Of a stretch of DNA of 7,881 nucleotides, positions 1-7,881 are shown piece after piece. Source of the DNA: Elusimicrobiota bacterium (GTDB taxonomy: Bacteria; Elusimicrobiota; Elusimicrobia; Elusimicrobiales; UBA9959). The stretch's first letter is position 1; each line of letters starts with the position of its first letter. The stretch is taken from contig DNQL01000302.1 of assembly GCA_003500765.1 (NCBI GenBank), positions 175 to 8,055 on the forward strand, written 5' to 3'. Made by a program: the position numbers and the translations under genes. The notes beneath the pieces are model-generated. The model was not told the DNA's origin. It ran no database searches and saw only the letters and a program-made list of their open reading frames with translations.

Positions 1-235
1 CGTGCTGACCGCCGAGTCGGTCAGCTGCGTCGACGAGAATTACACCGCCTGCTCGATGTTCGTCACCGTCGAAGGCGAGCGCAAGCTGATAGTCACGCTG
101 GACGCCTCGGTCAAGATGATACGCGCCTTCTACTCCAACGGCTTCGCCTTCGACGACGAGACCGGCATACTCTACGCCTCGCGCGTCTCCTGCTCCAGGG
201 CCGGCGAGGATTACGCCTGCGCGCTGCGGCCCTGA
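1..235 (+). CDS. C-terminal fragment of an unrecognised protein, four cysteines
   Basis: The reading frame is open from the left edge to a TGA at 233-235, giving the last 77 residues of a protein that begins outside the window. The GTG at position 2 is in frame but has no visible upstream ribosome site, so I treat it as an internal valine and the gene as 5'-truncated by the window edge. The fragment looks like a small mixed beta-type domain and holds four cysteines at fragment positions 9, 17, 64 and 73, an arrangement that could form two disulfides in an exported protein; that is inference, since the N-terminus is not seen. All three of its Ile codons are ATA, matching its neighbours. It is followed 12 bases later by a strong terminator. 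I do not recognise the family and assign no function. Confidence 0.7.
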   Translation, partial: VLTAESVSCVDENYTACSMFVTVEGERKLIVTLDASVKMIRAFYSNGFAFDDETGILYASRVSCSRAGEDYACALRP

Positions 236-247
236 CACGGGCCCGGA

Positions 248-289
248 GGCAATAAAAAAGGCGCCCGCGCGGGCGCCTTTTTTATTGCC
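248..289. terminator. Bidirectional intrinsic terminator (perfect 42-bp palindrome)
   Basis: Bases 248-268 are the exact reverse complement of 269-289. The GC-rich core (about 260-277, GGCGCCCGC and its complement) is flanked by an A-run on the left and a T-run on the right, so the transcript of either strand ends in a strong hairpin followed by U residues. It lies between the stop of the left-edge gene (235) and the stop of the convergent histidine kinase (302), so one element can end both transcripts. Confidence 0.93.
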
Positions 290-301
290 GCAAAGACGCT
301 G

Positions 302-2191
302 TCAGCTGTTTTTAGGGGCGAAGGGCAGGGTGAAGCGGAACACGCTGCCCTTGCCCTTCCCGCTTTCCGCCCAGATCCTGCCGCCCTGCTTTTCGACCAG
401 CATTTTGGCGATATAAAGCCCCAGCCCCAGGCCGGTCATTCCTTTCCTTGAAGCCTGCAGCCCCTGGTAGAGCCTGTCGAAGACCTTTTCCAGGTCTCCT
501 TTATCCATGCCCGGCCCGGTATCGGCCACCGAAACCTCGGCCATCGCGGGATCGCCGGCAGAGCGCGCCAGCCGGATGGTCACGGTCCCCGGCGAGGGGG
601 TGAACTTGAAAGCGTTGTCCGCCAGGTTGCTCAGGACCTGCCTGACCCGGGCCGGGTCGGCGTGTACCGCCGGCAGCGCCGCCCCGGTCTCCAGCCGCAG
701 TTCCAGGCCCTGCTTCATGGCGAAGGGTCGCTTCGAGGCCGCGATTTCCCCGGCCAGCGTCTCCAGGCTGAAATCCTCCGCGCGCATCGAAAGTTTGCCG
801 GTCTCGGAGCGCGTCACGTCCAGCAGGTCCTCCACCATGCGCGTCATATTGTCCGCGGCGCCGATGGCGCTGTTGAGTATGGTCTCATGCTCCGGCGTCA
901 GTTTGCCGGCGAGCTCGGCCTTGAGGTAATCCAGGACCAGCACCTGGTCGCCGATGGGGCGCCGCAGTTCGTGGTTGACGTGATGCGTGACCTCCAGGCG
1001 GACCGCCTCCAGCTTTTTCTTTTCCGTGATATCGTTGTATTTCCACATGTGGCCGATGAAGCGGCCGTCGCCCAGGTAAACCGGTATATAATTCTGTTCG
1101 TAGACCCGTCCATCCTTGAGTTCCAGCTCCGCCCCGAGTGCGGGCTTGCCGGATTCGATAGCCTTCGCTATTCCCGCCAGGAAAGCTTCCGGCTCCTTCA
1201 TCACCTCCTTGGTTTGCCGGGCCGCGGCCTCGCAATCCGCGCACTCCAGCCGGTCCGGCGGCGCAGGTATGGAGAAAAGCTCGCAGAATTGCCTGTTCGC
1301 GAACATTACCCGCCGCTCCGGGCTCTCCAGCAGCACGCCGGCGTGCAAATGATCCATGAGCGTGGTCAATTCCGCCAGCGTCTCCTTATTCTCGGTCTGC
1401 AGGCGCTTGAAAGCGTCTATATCCGAATGTGTGCCGATGCAGCGCAGCGCCATACCGTCCTTGTCCCGCTCTATCACCTTGCCCCGGTCCAGTATCCATT
1501 TGTAGTCCCCGTCCTTGCACCGCACGCGGTGCTCGCTCCAGTACTGCGGAGTGAGACCGTCCAGGTGCCGCCGCACCAGCGTCATAGCCTCCGGCAGATC
1601 GTCCGGATGAACCCGATTCGACCACTCGTCCAGGGAATCTCCCACCTCTTCCTCGGAGTAGCCGAGCATTTCCTTCCAGCGGCGGGAAAAGAATATTTTG
1701 CCGGTGCGTATATCCCAGTCCCAGGCCCCGTCGCCCGCGCCTTCCAGGGCGTATTGCCAGCGCGCCTCGCTCTCGCGCAGCCGCTCTTCGGCCAGGGCGC
1801 GTTCGGTTATGTCCACCGCCGAGCAGACCAGCATCGAAATCTTTCCGTCCGGCCCGATCCAGGGCGACTTTTTAATGTAAAGAAGCCGCCTCTCCCCGGC
1901 CGCGTTGCGCACCCATTGCTCCCCGGCCCATGGGCGGCCGGAGGCGAAGATCCCGCGGTTGGCCGCGGCGCAGGCATCGGCCTCGTCCGCCGGCAGGAAA
2001 TCCGTTATCTTCCGGTTCTCCATCCCTGACTTCGGCCTGCCCATGAACTCGGCGTGCGCCGCGTTAACGGCGCCGTAAGCGTCCGGGGCGGTGAGGTGCC
2101 AGATCTGGGCCGGTATGGCGTCGAGGAGTTCCTCGTTCTCGGCGCAGGAATTCTGGGTCTGCGGGGTGTCGTCATTCTGGTTTTTCGTCAT
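302..2191 (-). CDS. Soluble sensor histidine kinase with three PAS domains
   Basis: This 629-residue protein senses an unknown signal, autophosphorylates on histidine and should pass phosphate to a response regulator. In order: PAS 1 (about 18-130, ending in the typical DITE), PAS 2 (about 140-262, WDWDIRTGKIFFS and HPDD, PAS_3-like), PAS 3 (about 272-392, ending NDITEKKKLE), a HisKA dimerisation domain (about 393-465) with phospho-accepting His407 in NHELRRP, and a HATPase_c domain with N box Asn526, G1 box DTGPGM (557-562), F box around Phe571 and G2 box GLGLGL (587-592). No signal peptide or membrane segment is seen, so it should be cytosolic. A Cys-x2-Cys pair (317, 320) lies in PAS 3. 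The frame stays open upstream to 2584, but that would overlap the divergent ATPase gene; the ATG at 2191 is preceded by AGAGGA at 2198-2203 and begins family-like sequence. HisKA position H+4 is Arg instead of Thr/Asn, suggesting weak or no phosphatase activity. No response regulator is adjacent, so its partner is unknown. Confidence 0.95.
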   Translation of the reverse strand: MTKNQNDDTPQTQNSCAENEELLDAIPAQIWHLTAPDAYGAVNAAHAEFMGRPKSGMENRKITDFLPADEADACAAANRGIFASGRPWAGEQWVRNAAGERRLLYIKKSPWIGPDGKISMLVCSAVDITERALAEERLRESEARWQYALEGAGDGAWDWDIRTGKIFFSRRWKEMLGYSEEEVGDSLDEWSNRVHPDDLPEAMTLVRRHLDGLTPQYWSEHRVRCKDGDYKWILDRGKVIERDKDGMALRCIGTHSDIDAFKRLQTENKETLAELTTLMDHLHAGVLLESPERRVMFANRQFCELFSIPAPPDRLECADCEAAARQTKEVMKEPEAFLAGIAKAIESGKPALGAELELKDGRVYEQNYIPVYLGDGRFIGHMWKYNDITEKKKLEAVRLEVTHHVNHELRRPIGDQVLVLDYLKAELAGKLTPEHETILNSAIGAADNMTRMVEDLLDVTRSETGKLSMRAEDFSLETLAGEIAASKRPFAMKQGLELRLETGAALPAVHADPARVRQVLSNLADNAFKFTPSPGTVTIRLARSAGDPAMAEVSVADTGPGMDKGDLEKVFDRLYQGLQASRKGMTGLGLGLYIAKMLVEKQGGRIWAESGKGKGSVFRFTLPFAPKNS

Positions 2192-2197
2192 ATTCGT

Positions 2198-2203
2198 TCC
2201 TCT
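2198..2203 (-). promoter_or_regulatory. Ribosome binding site deciding the histidine kinase start
   Basis: On the minus strand AGAGGA lies 6 bases upstream of the ATG at 2191. It supports this start over longer in-frame alternatives that would run into the divergent ATPase gene. Confidence 0.7.
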
Positions 2204-2228
2204 GGCCCGGACATTTCCAGGTCTTGAA

Positions 2229-2234
2229 ATAGTA
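2229..2234 (-). promoter_or_regulatory. Possible -10 box for the histidine kinase
   Basis: The AT-rich island at about 2225-2241 is the only one upstream of the kinase; its minus strand reads TACTAT at 2229-2234, which would place transcription start near 2222 and give a leader of about 30 bases. No convincing -35 box is present, so this is a weak call based mainly on position and base composition. Confidence 0.28.
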
Positions 2235-2263
2235 ATACAAAAGCGGGCCTCTGCGGAAGCGTC

Positions 2264-2280
2264 GGCGGGCCGGGCCCGCC
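2264..2280. repeat. 17-bp GC-rich inverted repeat upstream of the ATPase -10 box
   Basis: GGCGGGC (2264-2270) and its exact complement GCCCGCC (2274-2280) flank a 3-base centre. A further direct copy of the inner GCGGGCC box lies at 2243-2249, 22 bp from the one at 2265-2271, and an inverted copy at 2273-2279. The repeat occupies the -35 and spacer region of the predicted ATPase promoter and sits between the two divergent start codons, so it could be an operator for either gene. In GC-rich DNA chance is a real alternative. Confidence 0.45.
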
Positions 2281-2283
2281 TTG

Positions 2284-2292
2284 TGCTACAAT
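2284..2292 (+). promoter_or_regulatory. Extended -10 promoter for the Ycf46-like ATPase
   Basis: TG (2284-2285), one base, then TACAAT (2287-2292) matches an extended -10 element, one mismatch from TATAAT. Transcription would be expected to start about 2298-2300, only a few bases before the ATG at 2303. No recognisable -35 box lies 15-19 bp upstream; a GC-rich inverted repeat is there instead. An AGGA at 2295-2298 could serve as a short-spaced ribosome site only if transcription begins further upstream than predicted. Confidence 0.5.
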
Positions 2293-2302
2293 TTAGGACG
2301 GC

Positions 2303-3787
2303 ATGAACTTCGAGAACGAGGCCGCCCTTCTTATCAAGTCCCGCTACCCGCTGGTGGCCGTCGATACCATAGACGAGACCTATGTTTCCCGGCAGCTCTT
2401 CGACGTCGCGCGCGCAGCCGGCATGAAGTATTACCGCTGGTCGCTGACCAAGGGCCTGCGCGTGGACCTGAAGGACGAGCCTTTCTACCAGACCGGCGAC
2501 CCGGTCAAGATGCTCAAACTGGCCGCCGACCTGCTGGACCCCGCCAGCGAGTCCGTCTTCGTTCTCAAGGATTTCCAGAAGCACCTCAAGGACAATATCC
2601 CGCTGCGCCTGTTCAAGGACCTGCTCAACCGCGCGCGTGAGACCCGCACGACCTTCTTCATCCTGGGCGCCGAGCTGTCGCTGCCGCCCGACATACAGCC
2701 GCTGGCGGCGCGCATCGCGGGCGGCTACCCCGACGAGAAGGATATCCTCGCCGAGATAAACGCGGCCGTGATGGAATTCCGTAAAAGCGGCGCGAAGATA
2801 GAGATAGACCTCAAGCCCGAGGAAGTGAAGCGGGTTATAAAATCACTCAAAGGACTTTCGCTGCAGCAGGTGCGCTCGGCGCTCAACCAGGCCATAGTGC
2901 AGGACTGGCGGCTCTGCTCGCGCGACCTGCTGGAGATAGAGAAATTCAAGAAGGCCATATTCGACCGCGAAGGCGTGCTGGAGTACTTCGCCCCGGAAGG
3001 CGCGGCCGCTATAGCCGGGTTCGACGGGCTCAAGCGCTGGGTCGGCGACCGCAAGGCCGTCATCTTCAACGAAAGTTCCAGGCTGCCGCCGCCCAAGGGC
3101 CTGCTGCTGCTGGGAGTGCAGGGCTGCGGCAAGTCGCTGGCCGCCAAGGTGATAGCCGGTGAGCTGGAAGTGCCGCTCTACCGCCTGGACCTCAACCGCC
3201 TTTATTCCAAGTATATCGGCGAGACCGAGGAGAACCTGCGCAAGGCGCTCAAGACCGTCGAGCGCCTCGCCCCGGTCTGCCTGTGGATAGACGAGATAGA
3301 GAAGGTCTTCGCCAGTTCCGGCGGCGAGATAGACGGGGGAGTTTCGCGCCGCATACTGGGCACTTTCCTGACCTGGATGCAGGAGCGCAAGGACCGTTCT
3401 TTCATCGCCGCCACCGCAAACGACATAGAATCGCTGCCGCCCGAACTGCTGCGCAAGGGCCGCTTCGACGAGATCTTCTTCGCCGACCTCCCGTCCGCCG
3501 CCTCGCGCGCGGAGATATTCCGCATACACATAGCCCGGCGCGGTATGGACACGGCGGTTTTTGATCTCAATAAACTCGCGGAAGCCGCGCCCGATTTCAG
3601 CGGCGCCGAGATAGAGCAGGCCGTCATCTCGGCCATGTACCGCGCCGAGGGCGCCGGCAGGCCCGTCGACACCGCCGGCGTGCTGGAGCAGGTGAGGCTG
3701 ACGCGCCCCATCTCGGTAATGCGCCCGGAGGCCGTACAGTCGCTGCGCGCCTGGGCGAAGCAGCGCGACATTATGCCCGTCGGCTGA
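2303..3787 (+). CDS. ycf46: Ycf46-like AAA family ATPase
   Basis: This 494-residue protein matches the Ycf46 family of AAA ATPases, first known from chloroplast and cyanobacterial genomes and also found in many bacteria. The N-terminal half (about 1-230) has the family's opening (LIKSRYPLVAVDT, then the YYRWSLTKGL stretch) and a helical segment with LSLQQVRSALNQAIV (185-199). The C-terminal AAA module has Walker A GVQGCGKS (271-278, Lys277), a pore-loop-like YIGETE (304-309), Walker B WIDEIEK (328-334, Asp330 and Glu331), sensor 1 Asn373, putative arginine fingers Arg384 and Arg387 in LLRKGRFDE, and a sensor 2-like SGAE (433-436). All hydrolysis residues are present, so it should be an active, probably ring-forming, cytosolic ATPase. 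Its substrate is not known; in Synechocystis a homologue has been linked to inorganic carbon uptake, which need not apply here. It is divergent from the kinase and convergent with icd, so it is probably transcribed alone. AUA dominates its Ile codons (20 of 32 by hand count). The ATG at 2303 fits the family start and the nearby -10 box. Confidence 0.93.
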   Translation: MNFENEAALLIKSRYPLVAVDTIDETYVSRQLFDVARAAGMKYYRWSLTKGLRVDLKDEPFYQTGDPVKMLKLAADLLDPASESVFVLKDFQKHLKDNIPLRLFKDLLNRARETRTTFFILGAELSLPPDIQPLAARIAGGYPDEKDILAEINAAVMEFRKSGAKIEIDLKPEEVKRVIKSLKGLSLQQVRSALNQAIVQDWRLCSRDLLEIEKFKKAIFDREGVLEYFAPEGAAAIAGFDGLKRWVGDRKAVIFNESSRLPPPKGLLLLGVQGCGKSLAAKVIAGELEVPLYRLDLNRLYSKYIGETEENLRKALKTVERLAPVCLWIDEIEKVFASSGGEIDGGVSRRILGTFLTWMQERKDRSFIAATANDIESLPPELLRKGRFDEIFFADLPSAASRAEIFRIHIARRGMDTAVFDLNKLAEAAPDFSGAEIEQAVISAMYRAEGAGRPVDTAGVLEQVRLTRPISVMRPEAVQSLRAWAKQRDIMPVG

Positions 3788-3828
3788 ACCACGCCGCAGG
3801 CACGCCGGGTCCGTCGCCCGCCCAAATG

Positions 3829-3860
3829 AAAAGCCCCCGCCCGAAGGCGGGGGCTTTTTT
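3829..3860. terminator. Bidirectional intrinsic terminator between ycf46 and icd
   Basis: GCCCCCGCC (3833-3841) pairs with GGCGGGGGC (3846-3854) around a 4-base loop (CGAA on plus, TTCG on minus), with AAAA (3829-3832) on the left and TTTTTT (3855-3860) on the right. The stem followed by T-runs works in both directions: for ycf46 ending at 3787 and for icd ending at 3880. Read from the minus strand the loop is C(UUCG)G, the classic very stable tetraloop. Confidence 0.93.
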
Positions 3861-3879
3861 ACTCCCGGTCCGGCCGCCG

Positions 3880-6218
<2,339 letters not shown>

Positions 6219-6279
6219 CAGGGGTAATTGTAATAAAACCCGGGGGGGCGGGCAACCCTGGGTGGCGGGAGTGTGCGCA

Positions 6280-6296
6280 GGGGGCGCCCGGCCCCC
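6280..6296. repeat. 17-bp GC-rich inverted repeat upstream of the ybjT -10 box
   Basis: GGGGGC (6280-6285) and its complement GCCCCC (6291-6296) surround a 5-base centre. Total length (17 bp) and distance to the following -10 box (6 bp) are the same as for the repeat at 2264-2280 upstream of ycf46, although the sequences differ. It covers the place a -35 box and spacer would occupy. Chance in G/C-rich DNA is possible. Confidence 0.4.
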
Positions 6297-6302
6297 GATT
6301 AG

Positions 6303-6308
6303 TATAAT
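6303..6308 (+). promoter_or_regulatory. Perfect -10 box (TATAAT) abutting the ybjT start codon
   Basis: TATAAT ends 8 bases before the ATG at 6317, so the expected start of transcription (6-8 bases downstream) falls at or within a couple of bases of the start codon. The bases between contain no Shine-Dalgarno sequence. Together these suggest a leaderless or near-leaderless mRNA. No -35 box is recognisable. Confidence 0.55.
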
Positions 6309-6316
6309 AATGACCG

Positions 6317-7765
6317 ATGCGGAAGATACTGGTCACCGGCCCCACAGGCTATATCGGCGGCCGCCTGGTCCCCAGGCTGCTGGCCGCCGGCCATGCCGTC
6401 CGTGTGCTTGCCCGCCACCCGGCCGACCTGGAGGGCCGCCCCTGGACCGGCAGCGTGGAGATATTCCGGGGCGACATTTTCTGCGGCGACACGCTTAAGG
6501 CCGCCATGGAAGGGGTGGACTCCGCCTACTACCTGGTCCACTCCATGTCCGACACCCCCAACTTCGAGGCTTACGAGGAAACCTCGGCCCGCAATTTCGC
6601 GGCGGCGGCCAAAGAGGCCGGCGTCAGGCGGGTAATTTACCTGGGCGGGCTGGGCGCCGACTCCGCCGCGCTCTCGCATCACCTGCGTTCCCGCCACCGG
6701 GTCGGCGCGATAATGCGGGAAGCCGGCCTTAACGTCACCGAGTTCCGCGCCGCCATAATAGTGGGCTCCGGCAGCGTCTCCTTCGAGATCATCCGCTACC
6801 TTGCGGAGCGCCTGCCGGTCATACCCTGCTTCCTCTACCTGCGCGACACCCGCTGCCAGCCCGTCGCTATCAGGGACGTCCTCTCCTACCTGGTCGCGGC
6901 GCTGGACACCCCCGCTTCCGAGGGCAGGATAATCGAGATAGGCGGCAGCGCTGTCCACACCTACCGCGAGATGATGAGGATATACGCCGAAAGCCGCGGG
7001 TTGAAGCGCGGTTTCTTCAATTGCCTGCTCTGGTCGCCGGAGCTGGCGGCCCGGCTGGTGGACCTCATCACCCCCGTGCCCGCCGTGCTGGCCCGGCCGC
7101 TGATGGAAAGCCTGCGCAACGATGTGGTCTGTTCCTCGGACGACGCCCTGCGCCTTTTCCCTGATATAAAGCCGCTCGATTACCGCACGGCGGTTCAGTA
7201 CGCGCTGATGCGCGTCAGCGAGAACGCCGTAGAGACCTCCTGGACCACCGCCTACGAGCCGCATTACTCCAAGCCCTGCTCGTTCATAGACACAGAAGGC
7301 ATCATACTTCAGGACCACCTTCAGCCGATAGACGCGCCCGCGGAGAAGGTCTTCTCCGTCTTCGCCGGCATAGGCGGCGCGCGCGGCTGGCTCTACGCCC
7401 AGTGGCTCTGGGAGCTCAAGGCCCTGCAGGACCGCCTCATCGGCGGCGTCGGCATGCGGCGCGGCCGCCGCCACCCGGACGTCATACAGCAGGGCGAGGT
7501 CCTGGACTTCTGGCGCGTCGAGCGCGTCGCTCAAGGCCGCATGCTGCTGCTGCGCGCCGAGATGAAGCTGCCCGGCAAGGGCTGGCTGCAGTTCGAGGCC
7601 AGGCCGCGGAACGAAAACTCCTCCGTCCTGCGCGTGGCGGCCTATTTCGAGCCCAAAGGTTTCCTTGGCAATCTCTACTGGTACTCTTTATACCCCGTGC
7701 ACACCGTTATCTTCCGCGGCCTCACCGCGGAGATAAAGCGCCGGGCAGAGAAGGGGGAAAAATGA
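6317..7765 (+). CDS. ybjT: YbjT-like NAD(P)-binding protein (atypical SDR plus DUF2867)
   Basis: This 482-residue protein aligns along its whole length with E. coli YbjT (about 476 residues) from my memory of that sequence. Residues 1-230 form an NAD(P)-binding Rossmann domain of the atypical short-chain dehydrogenase family: the nucleotide loop is GPTGYIGG (8-15), followed by LVHSM (73-77), HHLRSR (121-126) and FRAAIIVGSGS (143-153), all shared with YbjT. I see no classical Tyr-x3-Lys catalytic pair, so redox activity is not assured. Residues about 327-475 are the DUF2867 domain, rich in Trp and Tyr, including GWLYAQWLWELKALQDRLIGG (357-377) and the closing IFRGL (465-469). No signal peptide is seen; membrane association through the hydrophobic C-terminal part is possible. 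The substrate and role are unknown. The start at 6317 gives the family N-terminus and sits directly behind a TATAAT box. Its stop overlaps the next gene by ATGA, so the two are probably co-translated. It is divergent from icd. Confidence 0.93.
   Translation: MRKILVTGPTGYIGGRLVPRLLAAGHAVRVLARHPADLEGRPWTGSVEIFRGDIFCGDTLKAAMEGVDSAYYLVHSMSDTPNFEAYEETSARNFAAAAKEAGVRRVIYLGGLGADSAALSHHLRSRHRVGAIMREAGLNVTEFRAAIIVGSGSVSFEIIRYLAERLPVIPCFLYLRDTRCQPVAIRDVLSYLVAALDTPASEGRIIEIGGSAVHTYREMMRIYAESRGLKRGFFNCLLWSPELAARLVDLITPVPAVLARPLMESLRNDVVCSSDDALRLFPDIKPLDYRTAVQYALMRVSENAVETSWTTAYEPHYSKPCSFIDTEGIILQDHLQPIDAPAEKVFSVFAGIGGARGWLYAQWLWELKALQDRLIGGVGMRRGRRHPDVIQQGEVLDFWRVERVAQGRMLLLRAEMKLPGKGWLQFEARPRNENSSVLRVAAYFEPKGFLGNLYWYSLYPVHTVIFRGLTAEIKRRAEKGEK
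7751..7757 (+). promoter_or_regulatory. Ribosome binding site for the downstream exported protein
   Basis: AAGGGGG, inside the last codons of ybjT, lies 4 bases before the ATG at 7762. It is a purine-rich, imperfect Shine-Dalgarno-like sequence and supports the overlapping start. Confidence 0.6.
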
Positions 7766-7881
7766 AGGTCCGCTTCAAGGCCGCCGTTCCGTCGGTCGCG
7801 TGCCTGTTTATTTGCGCGGCCGCCTCCGGGCCCGCCGCGCCGGCCGCCGCCCAGGCCGCAGAGTCTTACTGCGCCGCGCCG
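7762..7881 (+). CDS. N-terminus of an exported protein (cut by window end)
   Basis: The first 40 codons are seen; the gene continues past the right edge. The ATG overlaps the ybjT stop as ATGA (7762-7765), the classic translational-coupling arrangement, and a purine-rich site precedes it. The N-terminus is a Sec-type signal peptide: basic start MKVRFK, a hydrophobic stretch from about residue 7 to 21, then an Ala/Pro-rich segment with a likely signal peptidase I site after Ala32 (AQA then AES). Cysteines at 14 and 18 do not fit a good lipobox, so a lipoprotein is less likely. Three further mature residues and a Cys at 37 are visible. The mature domain is outside the window, so no function can be given. 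Confidence 0.8.
   Translation, partial: MKVRFKAAVPSVACLFICAAASGPAAPAAAQAAESYCAAP

Noticed and set aside
662..2029. 455-codon open frame on the plus strand opposite the histidine kinase
   Set aside because: Antisense shadow with Arg/Leu/Gln/His-rich sequence and no family signature; the minus-strand kinase explains the region fully.
2192..2584. 131-residue N-terminal extension of the histidine kinase
   Set aside because: It would run through the promoter region and overlap the first 94 codons of the divergent ATPase gene, has no PAS-like sequence, and the internal ATG at 2191 has a ribosome site.
6262..6498. Short plus-strand frame beginning before ybjT
   Set aside because: It overlaps ybjT in another frame, its translation is Pro/Arg-rich without a motif, and the region is explained by the promoter and ybjT.
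6299..7534. 411-codon open frame on the minus strand opposite ybjT
   Set aside because: Shadow of the YbjT-like gene: same region, biased composition, no recognisable domain.

Overview
This window is ordinary-looking, GC-rich bacterial chromosome with tightly packed genes and no mobile element, CRISPR array, rRNA or tRNA that I can see. Six protein-coding genes are present, two of them cut by the window edges. AUA is used heavily for isoleucine in genes on both strands (20 of 32 Ile codons in the ATPase gene by hand count), which is unusual in GC-rich DNA. That is a lineage clue; it is compatible with phyla such as Elusimicrobiota, but I cannot fix the taxonomy from sequence alone. The same habit in both end-fragment and internal genes argues against recent transfer of any one of them.

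Layout: (1) 1-235 (+), the C-terminal end of an unrecognised, four-cysteine protein. (2) 248-289, a perfect palindrome acting as a two-way terminator. (3) 302-2191 (-), a soluble three-PAS sensor histidine kinase with no response regulator beside it. (4) 2192-2302, a divergent promoter region with GC-rich repeats. (5) 2303-3787 (+), a Ycf46-like AAA ATPase. (6) 3829-3860, a second two-way terminator. (7) 3880-6129 (-), a complete monomeric-type NADP isocitrate dehydrogenase with an intact active site. (8) 6130-6316, a second divergent promoter region. (9) 6317-7765 (+), a YbjT-like NAD(P)-binding protein with a C-terminal DUF2867 domain, overlapping by 4 bases (10) 7762 to the edge (+), the start of an exported protein. 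No stretch over 300 bases lacks a gene; the longest gap is 187 bases.

The genes alternate in strand as convergent pairs separated by shared terminators and divergent pairs separated by shared promoter regions, so most are probably transcribed alone. The only likely operon is ybjT plus the exported protein. Functions (signal sensing, a poorly understood ATPase, a TCA-cycle enzyme, a putative oxidoreductase) do not form an obvious joint pathway.

I did not find a convincing undescribed system. The points most worth checking are: two plus-strand promoters that share a 17-bp inverted repeat ending exactly 6 bp before the -10 box, with the -10 so close to the ATG that the mRNAs may be leaderless or nearly so; the kinase's loss of the Thr/Asn of the phosphatase motif; and the AUA preference.
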